From Prolixibacteraceae bacterium (GTDB lineage Bacteria > Bacteroidota > Bacteroidia > Bacteroidales > Prolixibacteraceae), in NCBI GenBank assembly GCA_019163175.1, contig JAFLKN010000018.1:1-44606 (forward strand): DNA of 44,606 nucleotides, given 5' to 3'. Of this stretch, positions 8,352 to 14,182 are shown one piece after another. Position 1 is the first letter of the stretch. Every line of letters begins with the position of its first letter. Made by a program: the position numbers and the translations under genes. The notes below the pieces were generated by a model. That model saw only the letters and a list, made by a program, of their open reading frames with translations. It searched no databases and was not told the DNA's origin.

Positions 8352-8687
8352 TCAATTATCTATTTTAATTGCATCAGGAATGTCAAGGCTTAAATTTCCT
8401 GTAATAGCAATATCTTTCTGTAAAATAACAATGCGTAAGGCATCTAAATACTCACCTATGCCATTTCTAATAATTGAACGTTGATCGCTCAGACGGATGT
8501 TTTTCATCAGAGTTTCAGTCATTGATACTGCAAGATCTGGATGATTTTTTGAAAAATCCCTTCCAAATTTATTGTCAAGTATTAAGCAAGCAGCCTCTAA
8601 GGCCTTTACGGTTATTATTGAATTTTCGGCATTTGCATCGCCTATTAATTCATACACTTCTCTTTCTAATTCCTGTTGTTTATTCAT
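8352..8687 (-). CDS. Small lysogeny-region protein of unknown function
   Basis: A 111-residue soluble, mostly helical protein (MNKQQELEREVYELIGDANA). It lies between the repressor-like gene and attP, on the same strand as both the repressor and the integrase, so it is probably cotranscribed from the operator region at 9199. No motif was recognised. It may be a lysogeny or superinfection function by position only. Confidence 0.7.
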   Translation of the reverse strand: MNKQQELEREVYELIGDANAENSIITVKALEAACLILDNKFGRDFSKNHPDLAVSMTETLMKNIRLSDQRSIIRNGIGEYLDALRIVILQKDIAITGNLSLDIPDAIKIDN

Positions 8688-8777
8688 ATCATAAAGTTTT
8701 ATTCAACTATTTCTATAACATTAATTTCATCTCCAGCCCACCATACTAGCGGCAACTCAAATTGGTACTTTTGCAAA

Positions 8778-9179
8778 CTACCCGATTTTTTTACTACTCG
8801 TAGATGGGATCTCTTTTTTTACAGTGCCATTTTCCAGCAAGTGCCGGTACTTTGTATTCACATCATTAAGATCTTCAAGCAGCTTCATCTTTTCTACCTT
8901 TAGTTTTTCGCAACAAGGGCATCCATCTTCTACAACATTTATATTTTCGATGAGCTTATATGTCTGTGGCTCTTCCAAATCAAAGAAATATGTAACTGGT
9001 TTATTAAGTTTTTCAGCAATTTCCTCCAGTTTTTTCACAGACATAGTATGCAACTCCATCATTTTTAAATATCCTTTTTGAGACATCAGAATTACGCGTG
9101 CCTCAGCCCTATCGCTTATTTTTTCGTTGTTACTCTCCAGGTATTCACGAATCGCTTTTTTTACTTTATAATAATTCAT
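8778..9179 (-). CDS. XRE-like phage repressor with C-terminal coiled coil
   Basis: A 133-residue protein. Residues of about 20-67 resemble a divergent helix-turn-helix of the XRE/cI type. The clearest piece is MSVKKLEEIAEKLNKPVTYF, which matches the last two helices of such domains. Residues 84-115 form a Cys-containing (GCPCCEKLKVEK) coiled coil probably used for dimerisation. It is transcribed away from the palindromes at 9199-9248, which are its likely operators. No peptidase domain is present, so induction would not follow the LexA-like self-cleavage route. Confidence 0.7.
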   Translation of the reverse strand: MNYYKVKKAIREYLESNNEKISDRAEARVILMSQKGYLKMMELHTMSVKKLEEIAEKLNKPVTYFFDLEEPQTYKLIENINVVEDGCPCCEKLKVEKMKLLEDLNDVNTKYRHLLENGTVKKEIPSTSSKKIG

Positions 9180-9198
9180 TATTTATAATGATTCTAAA

Positions 9199-9248
9199 TT
9201 GAGTTAATAATAACTCAATAATGAATTATTATTAACTCAATTGAGTTA
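9199..9248. promoter_or_regulatory. Operator region: two TTGAGTTA palindromes between divergent regulators
   Basis: TTGAGTTA at 9199-9206 and TAACTCAA at 9211-9218 form an 8-4-8 inverted repeat. TAACTCAATTGAGTTA at 9233-9248 is an uninterrupted 16-bp palindrome of the same half-sites. Together they fill the gap between the leftward repressor gene and the rightward RHH gene, as expected for a lysogeny switch. Confidence 0.75.
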
Positions 9249-9255
9249 TTTATTC

Positions 9256-9263
9256 TACATTTG
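9256..9263 (+). promoter_or_regulatory. Predicted -7 box of the rightward early promoter
   Basis: TACATTTG matches the Bacteroidota -7 consensus TAnnTTTG. It lies 8 bp after the operator palindrome at 9233-9248 and 24 bp before the RHH start codon. A clear -33 box was not found at standard spacing, suggesting control by the adjacent operators. Confidence 0.55.
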
Positions 9264-9286
9264 TCCTACTAATGTATTAATAAAGT

Positions 9287-9475
9287 ATGACCGCCACAAC
9301 AGTAAAAAGGATGAATCTTCTAATTCAGCGAAATGAAGCAAGGATTAGTATTAAGGTTCCGGCTCAAATGAAGCTTGATGTGAATGAAAATGCCAGCAAA
9401 ATGAATATGAGTGATTCACAATATATCAAACTGGCAATAAGTGAAAGGCTTGAAAAAGATTTACAGCCACAGTAA
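9287..9475 (+). CDS. Ribbon-helix-helix (Arc/CopG-like) regulator
   Basis: A 62-residue protein. RISIKVPAQMKLDVNENA supplies the beta strand and helix A, and MSDSQYIKLAISERLEKD supplies helix B of an RHH DNA-binding domain. Its length is typical of Arc-family repressors, which dimerise and bind through the strand. As the first rightward gene after the operators it is a good candidate for the Cro-like arm of the switch. Confidence 0.75.
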   Translation: MTATTVKRMNLLIQRNEARISIKVPAQMKLDVNENASKMNMSDSQYIKLAISERLEKDLQPQ

Positions 9476-9482
9476 AAAAACA

Positions 9483-9518
9483 AAACCCGCATTCATCTTC
9501 GACAAATCGTGCGGGTTT
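9483..9518 (+). terminator. Inverted repeat between RHH and LuxR-type genes
   Basis: AAACCCGCA at 9483-9491 pairs perfectly with TGCGGGTTT at 9510-9518 around an 18-nt loop. The 3' arm ends in TTTA. It could be a terminator or an attenuator controlling the LuxR-type gene that starts 15 nt later. Confidence 0.6.
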
Positions 9519-9533
9519 ATAAATCAAATATTT

Positions 9534-10097
9534 ATGGAGACAAATTTACTAAAAAAAGACAAATCACCAATACCAGCCGGAATATTCGGTAACGGAATGG
9601 AACCGTTTTGGTACGAAAATGAAAAATGGGTAATTGCCCATGCAGATGTTCGCCGATTCGACGAATGTGACTCTTCAATTCAGCAACCTATCTGGAAGGC
9701 TTTTTTAAACGACAAGCAAAGCCTGGCTTACTTATCTAAAATTGGAGTTAAAAAGGCTTCAGAATCGTTCGATCGTTGGTATCGATGCGTGGTTGGAGGA
9801 CTAGACCATGTTTCCGATATCGTTGGTGACAGTTTCACTCCTGATGCCTTCAATAACATGTGCTCCGAAAGCAACTGCCCCCACCGTGGCCTATTGTGTG
9901 GCCGTGCTTCGGGTTTACGATCGTTCGAGATTGAAACAATCCGGTCGCTGATGCAGGGTAAAAGCATGGAGCAAACTGCCGAATCACTCTATATGTCACT
10001 GCCGGCCATTAAATCGCGGGTGAGCAAACTACACGAAAAATTTGAGGTAACAAATACGGTTGCGCTTATTGCGCTGGCCACCCAATTAGGACTTTGA
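9534..10097 (+). CDS. LuxR-type HTH transcription regulator with Cys/His cluster
   Basis: A 187-residue protein from the ATG at 9534; a GTG at 9441 would overlap the RHH gene and the hairpin. The N-terminal half (GMEPFWYENEKWVIAHADVR) is unfamiliar. Residues of about 108-121 contain CSESNCPHRGLLCG, a Cys/His set that could bind zinc. The C-terminus (FEIETIRSLMQGKSMEQTAE through SRVSKLHEKFEV) is a LuxR/GerE-type helix-turn-helix. It sits in the regulatory block before the early operon. I infer it could be the activator of the six late promoters; a role in lysogeny is the alternative. Confidence 0.75.
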   Translation: METNLLKKDKSPIPAGIFGNGMEPFWYENEKWVIAHADVRRFDECDSSIQQPIWKAFLNDKQSLAYLSKIGVKKASESFDRWYRCVVGGLDHVSDIVGDSFTPDAFNNMCSESNCPHRGLLCGRASGLRSFEIETIRSLMQGKSMEQTAESLYMSLPAIKSRVSKLHEKFEVTNTVALIALATQLGL

Positions 10098-10288
10098 TTG
10101 ATACCGGTTAATTCCGAAACTAGGAATCGGACTTAATCACACAGGTGGAATTGGCAATCCTGAGAATTACACTTCCACCAAAATACTATAGCAGTACTGG
10201 CCGCTGCTCCACGATTGGCCTGAGTTCTTTTGAACCAATTTGCATAATGCCGCCCCGGTTGAGTTTGGTTATTCTCCGGGGCACAATT

Positions 10289-10361
10289 CGCGGAGTAGAG
10301 CAGCTGGTAGCTCGCGGGGCTCATAACCCTGAGGTCACAGGTTCGAATCCTGTCTCCGCTA
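10289..10361 (+). tRNA. Initiator tRNA (tRNA-fMet, anticodon CAT)
   Basis: A complete cloverleaf: acceptor CGCGGAG/CTCCGCT, D stem GAGC/GCTC, anticodon stem CGGGG/CCCTG with loop CTCATAA (CAT at 10322-10324), T arm ACAGG-TTCGAAT-CCTGT, discriminator A, no encoded CCA. Two features mark it as an initiator: three consecutive G:C pairs at 29-31/39-41, and a mismatched first acceptor pair (C1/U72). It may help the phage start translation, or be a cargo or former attachment tRNA. The rest of 10098-10465 holds no gene; it contains a GGTGGAA/TTCCACC inverted repeat (about 10143-10179) and GCCCCGGGGC at 10401-10410. Confidence 0.9.
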
Positions 10362-10437
10362 CACGGTAGACGAAGCAAACTGGGGTAGATTCCCTGCGGT
10401 GCCCCGGGGCTTCAAAACCGACAAAAAGTAAAAAAAA

Positions 10438-10456
10438 GCGTCCCCACGCCCTAAAA
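10438..10456 (+). repeat. 19-bp direct repeat, copy 2 (early operon leader)
   Basis: GCGTCCCCACGCCCTAAAA, identical to 8114-8132. It lies 77 bp after the tRNA and 9 bp before the first gene of the early operon. The pair brackets attP, the repressor block and the tRNA. Confidence 0.65.
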
Positions 10457-10465
10457 CAAAAAATT

Positions 10466-10663
10466 ATGTATGCAGAACAATTGACTAACGGAAAATTTGC
10501 ACTTCAGGATTTAACGACAGAAGAGCTTGAGCTACTCCAGTCTGGATTGATAGAATTCAAACAGCGCTCTCTCCAGGATGCCGAAGCATTCAAAACTCAA
10601 CGGGCTTCGTGTAACGAAATGTTTCTCAAAATTGATTCCGAACTCAGAAAATCAAGATCATGA
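10466..10663 (+). CDS. Small early protein of unknown function
   Basis: A 65-residue charged, helical protein (MYAEQLTNGKFALQDLTTEE) with no recognised motif. It is the first gene of the tightly packed early operon and its end overlaps the next ATG by four bases (ATGA at 10660). Possibly a DNA-metabolism accessory by position only. Confidence 0.7.
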   Translation: MYAEQLTNGKFALQDLTTEELELLQSGLIEFKQRSLQDAEAFKTQRASCNEMFLKIDSELRKSRS

Positions 10664-10869
10664 CTACACTACAGATCAAAATTGGTGAACACAACAGCAG
10701 CATTGTGTATGGCGGAGATCTTCCGGCTATTGCCCGCGAAATTGACCGCATTTGTTTGGAACACGAAGAGTTTGCTCTTGCAATGAATCTGGCCATGATT
10801 CCGGTTAACGAAGAACTTACTGTCATCAGGCTACGTGATGAAATGATTGGAATAATTATAAACCCCTGA
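10660..10869 (+). CDS. Small early protein of unknown function
   Basis: A 69-residue protein (MTTLQIKIGEHNSSIVYGGD) with alternating beta and helical stretches and no recognised motif. It overlaps the upstream stop and is followed after 3 bases by the next gene, so it is part of the same transcription unit. Confidence 0.65.
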   Translation: MTTLQIKIGEHNSSIVYGGDLPAIAREIDRICLEHEEFALAMNLAMIPVNEELTVIRLRDEMIGIIINP

Positions 10870-10872
10870 GCC

Positions 10873-11160
10873 ATGTATGCCGCCGATGCCAAACGATATA
10901 TCCTGAAGTTGATCAATATTCAGAACCATATTGAAAAGAAAGGTTATCGGCGGATCGATCAGGCAGCAGTAAGGCAAGCTAAAGAGCATTTAAGAAAGTA
11001 CCTTGAGTATTACAAGTTTGATAGCGACGAGAAAATGAGGGGATTTTTTGAACGAAACCACGACAAAATCAAGACCCTTATTCCAACCGAAAGCTATCCG
11101 GGATTCAAAAAATTAATGAACGAATTTATTAATCTCCAAAATCACAATGAAACTCACTAA
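10873..11160 (+). CDS. Small basic helical early protein
   Basis: A 95-residue Lys/Arg-rich protein (MYAADAKRYILKLINIQNHI) predicted to be mostly helical, with no catalytic motif seen. It overlaps the next gene by 14 bases, which implies coupled translation. Its basic character allows nucleic-acid binding, but this is not shown. Confidence 0.7.
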   Translation: MYAADAKRYILKLINIQNHIEKKGYRRIDQAAVRQAKEHLRKYLEYYKFDSDEKMRGFFERNHDKIKTLIPTESYPGFKKLMNEFINLQNHNETH

Positions 11161-11533
11161 AACAGACCACGAAGAACAGTCACTCCAGATGGATCGTGAA
11201 ACAAAATACCTGGTGCGCGAAGCATTTGGTGCCATGCTCGATCATCAGGTTGGATCAATAGAAATGCGCGACCGTGCGCTTCAGATTAAACGAATGCTTG
11301 AAGATCCTGACCGGGAAGACAATCCCGCATTATTTCAAAAATCACATGGTTCGATGATGAAATGTCCTGACTGCCTTGGAACCGGGAATCAAAGAAAAAT
11401 ACCTGAAGACCGGAATGAGGAGATTGAATTTATTCCATGTGATACCTGCAAAGGTGAAGGACAATTGTATTACGAAGTTATCCGTAAAGGATATGTGCCA
11501 ACAGAATACCACCGTAAAAAACTGGCCAAATGA
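11147..11533 (+). CDS. Early protein with DnaJ-like CxxCxGxG zinc motifs
   Basis: A 128-residue protein. Residues of about 74-108 contain CPDCLGTG and CDTCKGEG, two CxxCxGxG half-sites like those of the DnaJ cysteine-rich zinc finger, with only two of the usual four repeats. The N-terminus is helical and charged. Such small phage proteins are usually annotated as unknown zinc-finger proteins. It overlaps both neighbours by a few bases in the early operon. Confidence 0.75.
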   Translation: MKLTKTDHEEQSLQMDRETKYLVREAFGAMLDHQVGSIEMRDRALQIKRMLEDPDREDNPALFQKSHGSMMKCPDCLGTGNQRKIPEDRNEEIEFIPCDTCKGEGQLYYEVIRKGYVPTEYHRKKLAK

Positions 11534-11727
11534 AAATAAGACTTACCGGAGATATTGATCCTGAGTTGACAATTTTAGGATTAAAGCAGGGCGATGAACT
11601 TGAAGTAATACCAGATCCGAATTCAAAGGCGGGTTGCTGCCACTTTACCAAATACCTGAACGGTTATCCTTTTAACTGCTCCATTTGGCCCGATAACTAT
11701 GAAAAAATTAACTCATCACTTAATTAA
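11530..11727 (+). CDS. Small early protein, possibly swapped-hairpin-like
   Basis: A 65-residue protein. The N-terminal stretch MKIRLTGDIDPELTILGLKQ followed by GDELEV resembles the G-L-x-x-G-D-x-hydrophobic pattern of AbrB-like or other small beta-barrel domains, but the match is short. It contains three Cys. It starts within the previous stop (ATGA) and ends 4 bases before the first DGR target gene, so it shares the operon. Confidence 0.6.
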   Translation: MKIRLTGDIDPELTILGLKQGDELEVIPDPNSKAGCCHFTKYLNGYPFNCSIWPDNYEKINSSLN

Positions 11728-11731
11728 AAAC

Positions 11732-12208
11732 ATGGAATTAACGCTCAAAAAAACAACAGCAAAAAAGCTTTATCCTGAAGCTCCTGAGTGGTTTCAGAAA
11801 GTATTAACCGAAACATTTGGAGCTGACTGCTTCAAAAAAAGAGAATTCTACGACATCAAAACATTTGCCGATGCTTGCGAAGAAATTGGAATTACCGAGG
11901 AAGAATTTAATTATCGATTTGCTGCACTTGGTCTGGATCCGGACACCATTAACTACGAAAAACTAAAAATTGTTGTGAAGGCAATTAACCAGGACTGGAC
12001 TCCGGATTGGGACAATACCAATCAACAAAAATGGTGGCCATACTTCAAGCTGTCTTCCGGTTTCGGTTTTTCGGGCTCGTATTGCGCCTACGGTTCCGCG
12101 CATTCGGCTGTCGGCTCTCGCCTTTGCTTTGAAACTGAGAAGAAATCAACCTATGCAGCTAATCAATTCATTGACATTTACGAACAATTCTTAACCATTA
12201 AAAAATAA
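11732..12208 (+). CDS. DGR target protein 1 with variable repeat VR1
   Basis: A 158-residue protein from the ATG at 11732; a start at 11699 would overlap the upstream gene. Residues 107-132 are the variable segment, from LSSGFGFSGSYC through VGSRLC. It lies after a conserved WTPDW...WWPYFK lead-in and before a conserved ANQFIDIYEQFL tail. A paralogue follows 5 bases later. Within the 78-nt repeat, 18 bases differ from the template repeat, all at template adenines. DGR targets are usually ligand-binding proteins; this small family lies in the early block, not among tail genes, so its ligand is unknown. Confidence 0.9.
   Translation: MELTLKKTTAKKLYPEAPEWFQKVLTETFGADCFKKREFYDIKTFADACEEIGITEEEFNYRFAALGLDPDTINYEKLKIVVKAINQDWTPDWDNTNQQKWWPYFKLSSGFGFSGSYCAYGSAHSAVGSRLCFETEKKSTYAANQFIDIYEQFLTIKK
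12050..12127 (+). repeat. DGR variable repeat VR1
   Basis: 78 nt aligned without gaps to the template at 12655-12732. 18 of 21 template adenines are substituted and 0 of 57 non-adenine positions. The last 18 nt (GTCGGCTCTCGCCTTTGC) are identical to VR2, a candidate IMH. Confidence 0.92.
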
Positions 12209-12213
12209 AGATC

Positions 12214-12621
12214 ATGGCTAAAAAATCAGCAAAAAACCAACCTGTTTTCGATTACAGAACAATAAAATCGTTTGAAGATGCGTGCGCAAAAGAAAATATT
12301 GATCCAACAGCACTTCCGGATGTGTCGATGATCCCGGAGGAATTCCGCAAACCAATCATCAACGCCTACAAGCTTTATATCATTTTCAAAGCGATAAATA
12401 ACGGCTGGAGACCAGACTGGAGTAAATCATCGCAATGGAAATACTATCCATGGTACAGGGTTCTGTCTTCCGGTTTCGGTTTTTCGCTCTCGGATTGCAA
12501 CTTCGGTCGCGCGGCTGCGAGTGTCGGCTCTCGCCTTTGCACTGACACCTCAGAGAAGGCTGAGTATATAGCCGAACAGTTCCAGGATGAGTATAAGGAA
12601 TTCTTCCTGTATTCTGAATAA
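12214..12621 (+). CDS. DGR target protein 2 with variable repeat VR2
   Basis: A 135-residue paralogue of the 11732 product. It shares the FxDAC segment near the N-terminus, the KAIN-GW-PDW lead-in, a WKYYPWY block and a C-terminal AEQFQDEYKEFF helix. Residues 84-109 are variable and bounded by LSSGFGFS and VGSRLC. Seventeen bases differ from the template, all at adenines. Two targets served by one template and one RT is a known but less common DGR arrangement. The variable surface includes a Cys from TAC to TGC shared with target 1. Binding partner unknown. Confidence 0.9.
   Translation: MAKKSAKNQPVFDYRTIKSFEDACAKENIDPTALPDVSMIPEEFRKPIINAYKLYIIFKAINNGWRPDWSKSSQWKYYPWYRVLSSGFGFSLSDCNFGRAAASVGSRLCTDTSEKAEYIAEQFQDEYKEFFLYSE
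12463..12540 (+). repeat. DGR variable repeat VR2
   Basis: 78 nt aligned without gaps to the template. 17 of 21 template adenines are substituted and 0 of 57 other positions. Homology extends 3 nt further left (GTT) with the template. A CTCAG-AGAAGG-CTGAG hairpin lies 8 nt downstream at 12549-12564. Confidence 0.92.
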
Positions 12622-12651
12622 TTTAAAAGGTTGTACGCTGCGTTGCTGTTA

Positions 12652-12732
12652 GTTCTGTCTTCCGGTTTCAGTTTTTCGAACTCGAATTACAACTACGATA
12701 ACACGAATACGAATGTCAGCTCTCACCTATGC
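12652..12732 (+). ncRNA. DGR template repeat (TR) region
   Basis: Invariant donor for VR1 and VR2. It reads AAC/AAT-rich codons (AAC TCG AAT TAC AAC TAC in frame), which allow wide amino-acid change when adenines are mutated. It lies between target 2 (ending 12621) and the RT gene (starting 12832), the usual TR-RT order. The open frame through it from 12631 is a copy of target sequence without the conserved lead-in, so it is taken as template RNA, not a gene. Its 3' end GTCAGCTCTCACCTATGC differs from both VRs at three adenines. Confidence 0.9.
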
Positions 12733-12831
12733 GATACTGGCAGCGTAAACCTTGCCAACAGTGCAAAAAACAAAAGATTCTTTAACGGAGCATTGGTACC
12801 TGAGGGAAGATGATCCATTAAAAGCAAAGGC

Positions 12832-13782
12832 ATGAAACGGACCAATAATTTATACGAGAAAATATACTGCATCGAGAACCTCCAGTTGGCTGATGAGATT
12901 GCCCGAAAAGGGAAATCAAAACAGCCTGGAGTAATCGGGCACGACCGGAACCGGGAACAAAACATTCAAAAGCTTCATGAAATGCTGAAGGATAAAACCT
13001 ATCAAACGTCAGAATATACCACGTTCACCATTTTCGAACCTAAAGAGCGCCTGATCTTCCGATTGCCTTATTTTCCTGACCGGATCACCCATCACGCTGT
13101 GATGAACGTATTAGAGCCGATTTTCGTTTCAACATTTACCGCTGATACTTACAGCTGCATCAAGGGGAAAGGCATTCATGCTGCGGCCAATGCGGTTAAG
13201 CGTGCGCTCAAAGATGTTGCCGGAACTCAGTACTGCCTGAAGCTATACATTAAGAAGTTTTACCCGAATGTGGATCACGAAATACTCAAGCAGCTACTCC
13301 GGAGAAAAATAAAGGATAATGACCTGCTTTGGTTGCTCGATGAGATTATTGATTCGACCGATGGCCTTCCAATCGGCAATTATCTGAGCCAGTATTTTGC
13401 CAATTTTTACCTGAGTTATTTTGACCACTGGATGAAAGAACAGCAGCAGGTAAAATATTATTTCCGCTATGCTGATGACCTGGTAATTCTCTCAAGCAAT
13501 AAGCCTTATCTGCATCAATTACTTGCTGAAATCAGGACTTATCTGAATGACCGGCTGAAACTCACCATAAAAGGAAACTATCAGGTATTCCCGGTTGATG
13601 CGCGGGGAATTGACTTTGTTGGTTATGTCTTCCGACATACGCATGTCCTTCTCCGGAAGAGTATCAAACAGAACTTTGCACGGATGCTTAAAACCCGAAG
13701 AAATGCACAGTCAATTGCATCATACAACGGATGGACAGCGCACTGTAATTCAAACAACTTGATGAGAAAACTACTCGCATGA
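12832..13782 (+). CDS. DGR reverse transcriptase with altered motif A
   Basis: A 316-residue RT of normal DGR length. LIFRLPYFPDRITHHAVMNV is the RT finger region. Motif B reads IGNYLSQYFANFYL with the IGxxxSQ signature specific to DGR RTs. Motif C is YFRYADDLVI with Y213-A-D215-D216. Motif A reads KLYIKKFYPNVDH, where KLDIKKFF(Y)P is expected: the catalytic Asp is Tyr139 (TAC at 13246-13248). Loss of this metal ligand should abolish polymerisation. Start at 12832 (MKRTNNLYEKIYC); the stop overlaps the next ATG. The rest of the protein is intact. Confidence 0.93.
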   Translation: MKRTNNLYEKIYCIENLQLADEIARKGKSKQPGVIGHDRNREQNIQKLHEMLKDKTYQTSEYTTFTIFEPKERLIFRLPYFPDRITHHAVMNVLEPIFVSTFTADTYSCIKGKGIHAAANAVKRALKDVAGTQYCLKLYIKKFYPNVDHEILKQLLRRKIKDNDLLWLLDEIIDSTDGLPIGNYLSQYFANFYLSYFDHWMKEQQQVKYYFRYADDLVILSSNKPYLHQLLAEIRTYLNDRLKLTIKGNYQVFPVDARGIDFVGYVFRHTHVLLRKSIKQNFARMLKTRRNAQSIASYNGWTAHCNSNNLMRKLLA

Positions 13783-14090
13783 ACACGTTTAGCCAGTTCA
13801 ACATCAAAGTAGAAAGCCAGGCTTTTGAAGGTGATAAAATTAAGATGTCGAGAATTCTGAACCGTGAAATTGTGGTTCATCATTTCAAGCTGGAAGATTC
13901 GAAAGTGAAATCTTTCCAGGAGAAAGGAACAGGAAAATGTCTGCACTTGCAGATATCATTTGACAACCGAAAGCATGTTGTTTTTACTTCTTCGACCGGG
14001 TTAATTGAAGTAATACAGAAGATCCCGGAGAATGGATTCCCATTCTCAACTACCATAGTCGAAGAAAATGACAGATACTTATTTACCTAA
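13779..14090 (+). CDS. Small beta-rich protein coupled to the DGR RT
   Basis: A 103-residue protein whose ATG overlaps the RT stop (ATGA). The pattern GDKIKMSRILNREIVVHHFK, then CLHLQISF, VVFTSS and FPFSTTIVEENDRYLFT, is beta-rich and could form a small OB-like fold. It is not like the helical-bundle accessory protein Avd of BPP-1 type DGRs, and no Avd candidate was found nearby. Similar short proteins occur in Bacteroidota phage early regions. Either a DGR accessory or a DNA-binding replication protein. Confidence 0.75.
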   Translation: MNTFSQFNIKVESQAFEGDKIKMSRILNREIVVHHFKLEDSKVKSFQEKGTGKCLHLQISFDNRKHVVFTSSTGLIEVIQKIPENGFPFSTTIVEENDRYLFT

Positions 14091-14159
14091 AACTAAAATC
14101 GAATGAAAGAAATAGAGTCTGGTTAGTTGATTAACCAACCGATTAAACGCTTCTAATTC

Positions 14160-14180
14160 GTAACCTTGTAACTCTGTAAC
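14160..14180 (+). repeat. Three GTAAC repeats before the primase-helicase gene
   Basis: GTAAC at 14160-14164, 14168-14172 and 14176-14180, spaced 8 bp apart, ending 2 bases before the primase ATG. The unit matches the TGTAAC/GTTACA motifs at 18714-18945. A GGTTA...TAACC inverted repeat lies upstream at about 14119-14134. Confidence 0.5.
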
Positions 14181-14182
14181 TA

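Noticed and set aside
10133-10378. Minus-strand frame encoding a GDRIRTCDLRVMSPASY-type peptide
   Set aside because: This is the known false protein antisense to a tRNA; it overlies the initiator tRNA.
12631-12813. Open frame through the template repeat that resembles the DGR targets
   Set aside because: It lacks the conserved lead-in and C-terminal helix; the region is explained as the DGR template.
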